From Pseudomonadota bacterium (lineage in GTDB: Bacteria > Pseudomonadota > Alphaproteobacteria > Acetobacterales > Acetobacteraceae): DNA of 64,000 bases. The notes under the pieces were generated by a model that saw nothing but the letters and a program-made list of their open reading frames with translations, was not told the origin of the DNA and searched no databases. Location: the NCBI GenBank assembly GCA_021809435.1, contig JAKBAD010000001.1, forward strand, positions 124,001 to 188,000, written 5' to 3'. This document shows, one piece after another, positions 59,603 to 64,000 of this stretch; positions within the stretch are counted from its first letter, which is position 1; each line of letters starts with the position of its first letter. The position numbers were made by a program, and so were the translations under genes.

Positions 59603-60481
59603 TTATTTCACGGGCGCGGTGGCTTTTTTAAGCACGGCGTTGCTCACCACATCCTGCACGCCGCTGGCCGCCTCCTGCGCCGCCGCCGCCGCCACATCCC
59701 CCCAATAAGGCGTAATGTCGGTCAGCTTCAGATCATGCAGCTGGGTCACCTGCCCGGTCACGCGGCCATTGCGGTCCCTCACCACCCAGTCCAGCTCCAC
59801 CAGCGTCTGTCCGCCGGCATCGGGTTTGGTTTTCACGGTGGCATTCACGGTAAAATCCGCCAGCGCCGGGTTTTGCGTCACGGCCAGATCGGGCGAGGCC
59901 AGATACCGGCCCAAATCATAAGCCAGCGCCTGGTCGCCATCCCCCGGCGCGCCCGTCACGTGCCCCACCAGCACGCGCGGCGTGCGGTTTTCCAGCGATT
60001 CGGGGTTGCTCTGCTGAATCGCGGCATTGATCTGCGTCAGCTGCCGCTCCAGCGTCGCGCCATCCTGGGTGGCGCTGGCGTTGAGCACGGCCGGGTTTGC
60101 CATCACCCATTGCGCCTGGGGCTGCGGCGCGCCGGTCACATCGCCATAATCCTTGCCGTCCGGGCCTTTAATGGCAAAATGCGGCGTCATTTCCCCATCC
60201 ATGGCGCTGGCCGAAACCTCCAGATGCCAGTTCTGTCCCTGCACCGGCCCGGGCACGGCGGGCACATCCTGGGCACTCAGCGCGTTGGCCAGCGCCTGCG
60301 CATAGGCTTGCGCGCCGGCCGGGCTCAGCCCGGCATGCGGGGGGGCGGGAATGAACAGCACGGGCGCGGGCGGCTGGGCCAGCTTGGCGCCCACCGCGCC
60401 GGGTTTGCCCAAAAACGGCTGCGGCGCCGTACCGCACGCGGCCAGCAGCAAAAAGGGCAGGGCGGCGGCAAGTTTTTTCAT
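59603..60481 (-). CDS. Exported lipoprotein of unknown function
   Basis: A 292-residue lipoprotein: KKLAAALPFLLLAAC carries the lipobox LAAC, with modification expected at the Cys. The mature part has a Pro/Ala linker, then an alpha/beta domain with LDWVVRDRNGRVTGQVTQLH-type strands and a long helix TLERQLTQINAAIQ. I do not recognise a specific family. ATG 60481 overlaps the pgeF stop (ATGA), suggesting coupling; ATG 60487 is also possible. It is the last gene of the hldD-lgt-methyltransferase-pgeF operon. Confidence 0.7.
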   Translation of the reverse strand: MKKLAAALPFLLLAACGTAPQPFLGKPGAVGAKLAQPPAPVLFIPAPPHAGLSPAGAQAYAQALANALSAQDVPAVPGPVQGQNWHLEVSASAMDGEMTPHFAIKGPDGKDYGDVTGAPQPQAQWVMANPAVLNASATQDGATLERQLTQINAAIQQSNPESLENRTPRVLVGHVTGAPGDGDQALAYDLGRYLASPDLAVTQNPALADFTVNATVKTKPDAGGQTLVELDWVVRDRNGRVTGQVTQLHDLKLTDITPYWGDVAAAAAQEAASGVQDVVSNAVLKKATAPVK

Positions 60482-61215
60482 GAGCATATCACCGAAATCT
60501 GATGCCCGGTCACGGGCTCGCCGCGCAATGATTTGCGCCGGTAGGAGAAAAACCGCGCCTCATCGGCGCACGTATCCACGCCCAGCGTCTGCGCCGCCAC
60601 CCCGGCGCGGCTGAGCCTGGCCAGGCAATAACCCGGCAAATCAAACCACCAATGGTCTGGCCGCCCGGCGGCGAAAAACCGCTCATCCGCCGCGCCCTCC
60701 GCCAGCACGGCATCGCGCAAATCCGCGCCCACCTCATAGCTAGGCTGATGAATGCAAGGCCCGATGGCCGCGCAAATCCCCTCGGCGCCCAGCGCCCGCA
60801 TGGCGCGCACCGTCGCCTCCAGCACGCCGCCCACGGCGCCCCGCCAGCCGGCATGCGCCGCCCCCACCACGCCATTGGCGCTGGCAAACAGCACCGGCGC
60901 GCAATCGGCGGTGATAATCCCCAGCATCAGCCCGGGCAGGCGCGTCACCATGGCGTCCGCCTTCGGTCCATCGCCCTCCCTCCAGGGCGTGGTCACGTTC
61001 ACCACCTCGGCGCCATGCACCTGCTTCACCCCCAGCAAGCGCCCCGCATCGCCCCTCAGCGCGGCGGCCACGCGGGCGCGGTTTTCCCGCACCAGTACCG
61101 GCTCATCCGATGAAAACGAGCAATTCAGACTGGCGTAAAGCCCCCGCGACACCCCACCACAGCGGGTAAAAAACCCATGACGGGCGGGCAGGGGGGCGGT
61201 CAGAAATTCGGTCAT
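60478..61215 (-). CDS. pgeF: Peptidoglycan editing factor PgeF (YfiH/LACC1 family)
   Basis: A 245-residue protein of the YfiH/multicopper-oxidase-like (LACC1) family. Landmarks are KQVHGAEVV, the metal-binding TADCAPVLFA, AAHAGWRGAVGGVLEATV and IGPCIHQPSYEVG, in family order. Members remove or edit wrong peptidoglycan precursors and some are purine nucleoside phosphorylases. Its position between an NDUFAF7-like methyltransferase and a lipoprotein gene is common in alphaproteobacteria. The start overlaps the upstream gene's stop by 4 bp. Confidence 0.93.
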   Translation of the reverse strand: MTEFLTAPLPARHGFFTRCGGVSRGLYASLNCSFSSDEPVLVRENRARVAAALRGDAGRLLGVKQVHGAEVVNVTTPWREGDGPKADAMVTRLPGLMLGIITADCAPVLFASANGVVGAAHAGWRGAVGGVLEATVRAMRALGAEGICAAIGPCIHQPSYEVGADLRDAVLAEGAADERFFAAGRPDHWWFDLPGYCLARLSRAGVAAQTLGVDTCADEARFFSYRRKSLRGEPVTGHQISVICS

Positions 61216-62138
61216 TCAAACCCCGGCAGGGTGGCAAAATCAGGCGGACACACACACAACACCTTGAACAGGCTGCCCATGGCCTCGGGCTCGGTCAGGC
61301 GGTGGGCGCTTTGGCGCAAATCCTGGGCCTTGGCGGGGTTGGCCTGGGCCAGCCGGTCGGTGCGCTCAAACAGCCCCAGCGCGCTCAAAAACCGGTTCTG
61401 CTTCACCGGCCCCTGGGCATGCACGGCGCGCTTGAGCGCGGCAAAATCCACATGGGCGGTAATGTCGGCCTCACCCGGCGCGGCCAGCGGGTCGGCATAC
61501 TCCCCCGCGCGTATCGCCTGCACCGAGTCGCCCACCCCCGACTCCATCGGGCCATAATCAATAAACAGCCCCACCGCCCCGCGCGCGGCCAGCGCCCGCA
61601 CAAAATCGAGCGCGCCCTCATTCACTTCCCGCACGCTGCCCACCGGGTCGTCGGGCAAGTCATAAGCGCTCGGCAAATCCACCAGCGCGCCCTCGTGCAC
61701 AAACCGCTCGCACCAGCCGCTCTCGCGCCGCACAAACTGGCGCACCGGCAGCGCGTCCAAAAACTCATTGGCCAGCAAAATCATCGGCCCCGGCGGCACG
61801 GTCTCCAGCCGCTCATGCCAGGTGGCAAAGGGCACGCGCGCCCGCTGCTCGGCCCGCAGCCTGGGCGAGCTTTCAATGAAATGCACATTGCGCATGGGCC
61901 ACACGCGCAGCGCATCGGCCATCAGCACGCCGCGCCCGGGCCCGGCCTCGGCCAGAATGATATCATCCGGCGCGCCCATCACCCGCCAGACATATTTCGC
62001 CCAAGCCCCCAGCAGCTCGCCAAACACCTGGGTCAGCTCGGGGGCGGTCACAAAATCGGCAAACGGATCATGGGTGGCGTAATAGGCCGCATTGGCCCGC
62101 GCCATGAAGGCGTCGAAGCGCTCAGGCCGAACGCTCAC
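61212..62138 (-). CDS. SAM-dependent methyltransferase, NDUFAF7/MidA family
   Basis: A 308-residue class I methyltransferase. Motifs are FVTAPELTQVFGELLGAW (the NDUFAF7 signature), EAGPGRGVLMADAL (SAM loop), ANEFLDALPVRQF and ITAHVDFAAL. NDUFAF7 dimethylates an arginine of a complex I subunit in mitochondria; the bacterial protein probably helps complex I assembly. The start is GTG 62138, overlapping lgt by 17 bp. The gene is in the hldD-lgt-methyltransferase-pgeF operon. Confidence 0.9.
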   Translation of the reverse strand: MSVRPERFDAFMARANAAYYATHDPFADFVTAPELTQVFGELLGAWAKYVWRVMGAPDDIILAEAGPGRGVLMADALRVWPMRNVHFIESSPRLRAEQRARVPFATWHERLETVPPGPMILLANEFLDALPVRQFVRRESGWCERFVHEGALVDLPSAYDLPDDPVGSVREVNEGALDFVRALAARGAVGLFIDYGPMESGVGDSVQAIRAGEYADPLAAPGEADITAHVDFAALKRAVHAQGPVKQNRFLSALGLFERTDRLAQANPAKAQDLRQSAHRLTEPEAMGSLFKVLCVCPPDFATLPGFE

Positions 62139-62949
62139 GCCCGCTCCGCCAGATCAGATACGCCCCGCCAATCATCACCGGCACCGAGAGAATCTGCCCC
62201 ATGGTGGTGTGAAACGGCAAGAACCCCAGAAAACTGTCCGGCTCGCGGAAACATTCCGAAAAAATGCGGGCCACCCCGTAGAGCACCAGAAACAGCCCGG
62301 CCAAAAACCCCGGCCGTGCCCGCAGCCTGTCGCTCTGCGCCGCGCTGATCATCACGATGAACAAGATCAGCCCCTCGGTCGCCGCCTCGATCAGTTCGGA
62401 AGGGTAGCGCGGCAGCATCGTCCCCGATTGCGGATAGATCATCAGCACCGGGAATTTCGAGCCGGCATCGGCCACCCGCCCCCACAGCTCGCCATTGATG
62501 AAATTGGCGATCCGCCCCAAAAACAGCCCAATCGGCACACACACCGCCACCCGGTCGCCAAACGTGAACATATCGAGCTTGTTCTTGAGCGAAAACCAGA
62601 TGATGGCGATGGTCACGCCAATAAACCCGCCATGCGAGGCCATGCCCCCCCGCCACACCGCGATGATGTCGATCGGGTGGGTGAGCATATGCCCCCAGCT
62701 CTCGAAATGGCTCTGGTAGAAAATCACATAGCCCAGCCGTCCGCCCACCAGCACGCCCAGCACCGCCCAGGTGAGAAAATCATCCACCTGCTCATGGGTG
62801 GCGGCAATGGGCGCCATGCGCACCAGCTTGCGCGCCAGCGCCCAGCCCAGCAGCAGGCCGGTAATATAGGCCAGTGCATAATAATGCACGGCAAACGGGC
62901 CAATGCTGAACAGCACCGGCGAGAAATCAGGCCAGGTGAAAACCGTCAC
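62122..62949 (-). CDS. lgt: Prolipoprotein diacylglyceryl transferase
   Basis: Lgt attaches diacylglycerol to the lipobox cysteine of prolipoproteins, the first step of lipoprotein maturation (the SCO1-like and 59.6-kb lipoproteins would be its substrates). The 275-residue protein has several transmembrane helices, the HYYALAYITGLLLGW start, GGRLGYVIFY and the signature GLFLGRIANFINGELWGR with its Arg and Asn. It overlaps the methyltransferase by 17 bp and hldD by 4 bp. Confidence 0.96.
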   Translation of the reverse strand: MTVFTWPDFSPVLFSIGPFAVHYYALAYITGLLLGWALARKLVRMAPIAATHEQVDDFLTWAVLGVLVGGRLGYVIFYQSHFESWGHMLTHPIDIIAVWRGGMASHGGFIGVTIAIIWFSLKNKLDMFTFGDRVAVCVPIGLFLGRIANFINGELWGRVADAGSKFPVLMIYPQSGTMLPRYPSELIEAATEGLILFIVMISAAQSDRLRARPGFLAGLFLVLYGVARIFSECFREPDSFLGFLPFHTTMGQILSVPVMIGGAYLIWRSGRERSA

Positions 62950-63929
62950 AGATAAGAATCCGCCTTGAGCAAATGGTTGCGAATATAGGCGCTCACACCT
63001 TCCTCCAGCGTATGAAAGCGGTGATTGAACCCAATCCCCGCCAGCCGGTCCATGCGCGCGGCCGTGTAGCTCTGATACTGCCCGCGCAAATTCGCCGGCA
63101 TATCGATAAACTCAATCCGCGGCTCCACCCCGTTGGCCCGGCACACCGCGGCGGCCAGATCAGCATAAGAGCGCGGCACCCCGGTGCCCAGATTATAAAT
63201 GCCCCGCAACTCCGGCACGCTCAGCAAAAACTTCAGCGCCGCCACCACATCGTCAATATATATAAAGTCCCGTGCCTGCTGGCCGTCGGCAATCGCGGGG
63301 TGGTCCGAGCGGAACAGCCTGGGCGCCAAACCCTGGCGCACCTCGTCATGCTTCACCTTCACCACCGAGATCATCTTGCCCTTATGATATTCATTTGGGC
63401 CATAAACATTGAAAAACTTGATCCCCGCCCAGGCGGGCGGCATCCTGGCATGCTCGGCCGCCTGGCCGGCGACCCATAAATCAAAGGCGTGCTTGCTCCA
63501 GCCGTATAAATTCAGCGGCTTTAGGCGCCGGAGCGCGGGCAGCGAGAATTCATCATCAAACCCGGCCGCGCCATTGCCATAGGTGGCGGCCGAGGAGGCA
63601 TAAATAAACCGCACCCGCCGTTCGGTGCACCAGTGCCACAGCTTCTGCGAGAGCGTGACATTAGTGTGCCACACCAAATCGGCGTCCGTGGCGGTGGTTT
63701 CCGAAATGGCGCCCAGATGCACAATGGCGGTGATGCGCATATCATGCTCAAGAAACGCCTCGAGCTGCTCGGGGGCAATCAGTTGCGTGGGCGGGTGATT
63801 GGCGAGATTGCGCCATTTCTGCCCGTCATGGCCCAGCCAATCGGCCACCACCACTTCCCGCCCGTCGGCGGCCAGCGCCGCGTGCAGATTGGACCCAATA
63901 AACCCAGCGCCACCCGTGACCAGTATCAT
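62946..63929 (-). CDS. hldD: ADP-L-glycero-D-manno-heptose 6-epimerase
   Basis: HldD (RfaD) makes the L-glycero heptose donor of lipopolysaccharide core by epimerising C6. The 327-residue NADP(H) SDR has VTGGAGFIGSNL at the N-terminus, YASSAATYG, the YxxxK pair in LYGWSKHAFDLW and the C-terminal sugar-binding region (FFNVYGPNEYHKGKMIS, ARDFIYIDDVV). It is the first gene of the lgt operon on the minus strand. This shows that the organism makes heptose-containing LPS. Confidence 0.95.
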   Translation of the reverse strand: MILVTGGAGFIGSNLHAALAADGREVVVADWLGHDGQKWRNLANHPPTQLIAPEQLEAFLEHDMRITAIVHLGAISETTATDADLVWHTNVTLSQKLWHWCTERRVRFIYASSAATYGNGAAGFDDEFSLPALRRLKPLNLYGWSKHAFDLWVAGQAAEHARMPPAWAGIKFFNVYGPNEYHKGKMISVVKVKHDEVRQGLAPRLFRSDHPAIADGQQARDFIYIDDVVAALKFLLSVPELRGIYNLGTGVPRSYADLAAAVCRANGVEPRIEFIDMPANLRGQYQSYTAARMDRLAGIGFNHRFHTLEEGVSAYIRNHLLKADSYL

Positions 63930-63976
63930 GACCGGGGTTATATGGAGGTTGAGACCAACAGAGAAGGCCCCCCGAG

Positions 63977-64000
63977 ATGAATGATCGTCCGAAATTCTTC
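63977..64000 (+). CDS. Start of a further gene (partial, perhaps UbiK/BMFP family)
   Basis: The last 24 bases read ATG then MNDRPKFF, with a purine-rich CCCGAG stretch before the ATG. Short proteins of the accessory factor UbiK/BMFP family near lgt in related bacteria begin with a similar MxDRPKFF. Only eight codons are present, so the identity is a guess. Confidence 0.3.

Noticed and set aside
1-64000. tRNA, rRNA, insertion sequences, prophage
   Set aside because: I saw no cloverleaf-like sequence with a TTCGA-type loop in the gene gaps, no transposase or integrase, and no phage structural genes. A covariance-model scan would be needed to exclude small RNAs.

Overview
This window is GC-rich chromosomal DNA from an alphaproteobacterium, most likely an Acetobacteraceae/Rhodospirillales relative. 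The evidence is a hopanoid side-chain cluster (hpnH, hpnM, hpnI, hpnJ) fused into the isoprenoid genes ispH and dxs, a cysteine-free alphaproteobacterial-type HemB, a surface protein with a Hint_2 domain, and a riboflavin operon carrying a RibB whose GTP cyclohydrolase II half is degenerate. I see no tRNA, rRNA, IS element, prophage or CRISPR array. Almost every base is accounted for by dense, mostly intact genes with many 1-17 bp overlaps.

Layout. 1-7.0 kb: isoprenoid and hopanoid genes diverge from about 1.7 kb (hpnH-ispH on the minus strand; dxs-hpnM-hpnI-hpnJ on the plus strand). 7.1-13.3 kb: a zinc alcohol dehydrogenase, Fe-type superoxide dismutase, a squalene/phytoene-synthase-like protein, an SDR and hemB, then an NRAMP-like transporter behind a Fur-like palindrome and a perfect FNR/FixK-type box. 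13.4-20.4 kb: one long plus-strand housekeeping run, rpiB-glyA-nrdR-ribD-ribE-ribB-ribH-nusB-thiL. 20.5-24.6 kb: minus-strand rnr, an S41 protease and rpmG. 24.7-28.9 kb: a 1384-residue repeat-rich Hint protein. 29-34 kb: rpsD, small secreted proteins, a FrnE-like protein, a ThDP enzyme and an enoyl-CoA hydratase.

34.2-41.5 kb: an iron alcohol dehydrogenase preceded by a textbook sigma-54 promoter, an aldo/keto reductase, a CgeB-like glycosyltransferase, a nitronate monooxygenase, a slipin, rmuC and a SCO1-type lipoprotein. 41.6-45.2 kb: a four-gene minus-strand unit (kinase, class-III PLP enzyme, GntR regulator, SDR) that looks like a phospho-amino-alcohol lyase pathway. 45.3-49.0 kb: an LpxR-like outer-membrane protein and hfq-hflX-IMPase. 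49.1-54.0 kb: a patch of sulfotransferase, aspartoacylase-like, ELM1-like and a large unrecognised protein. 54.1-59.6 kb: an FAD monooxygenase, tandem palindromic repeats, a LysR/azoreductase pair, and YceI-cytochrome b561-YceI. 59.6-64 kb: a minus-strand envelope operon hldD-lgt-NDUFAF7-like-pgeF-lipoprotein, with the first codons of another gene at the right edge.

The most unusual signals are regulatory or structural: a leader peptide whose stop overlaps the dxs start, two FNR-type boxes, a sigma-54 promoter with an upstream dyad, a palindrome sitting on the kinase start codon, in-frame stop codons repeated every 15 bp after the EF-hand gene, a three-copy 67-bp palindromic repeat holding the stop codons of two convergent genes, and a dispersed intergenic hairpin family. 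The strongest protein-level leads are the Hint protein, the kinase/phospho-lyase operon and the unrecognised 628-residue protein beside ELM1.
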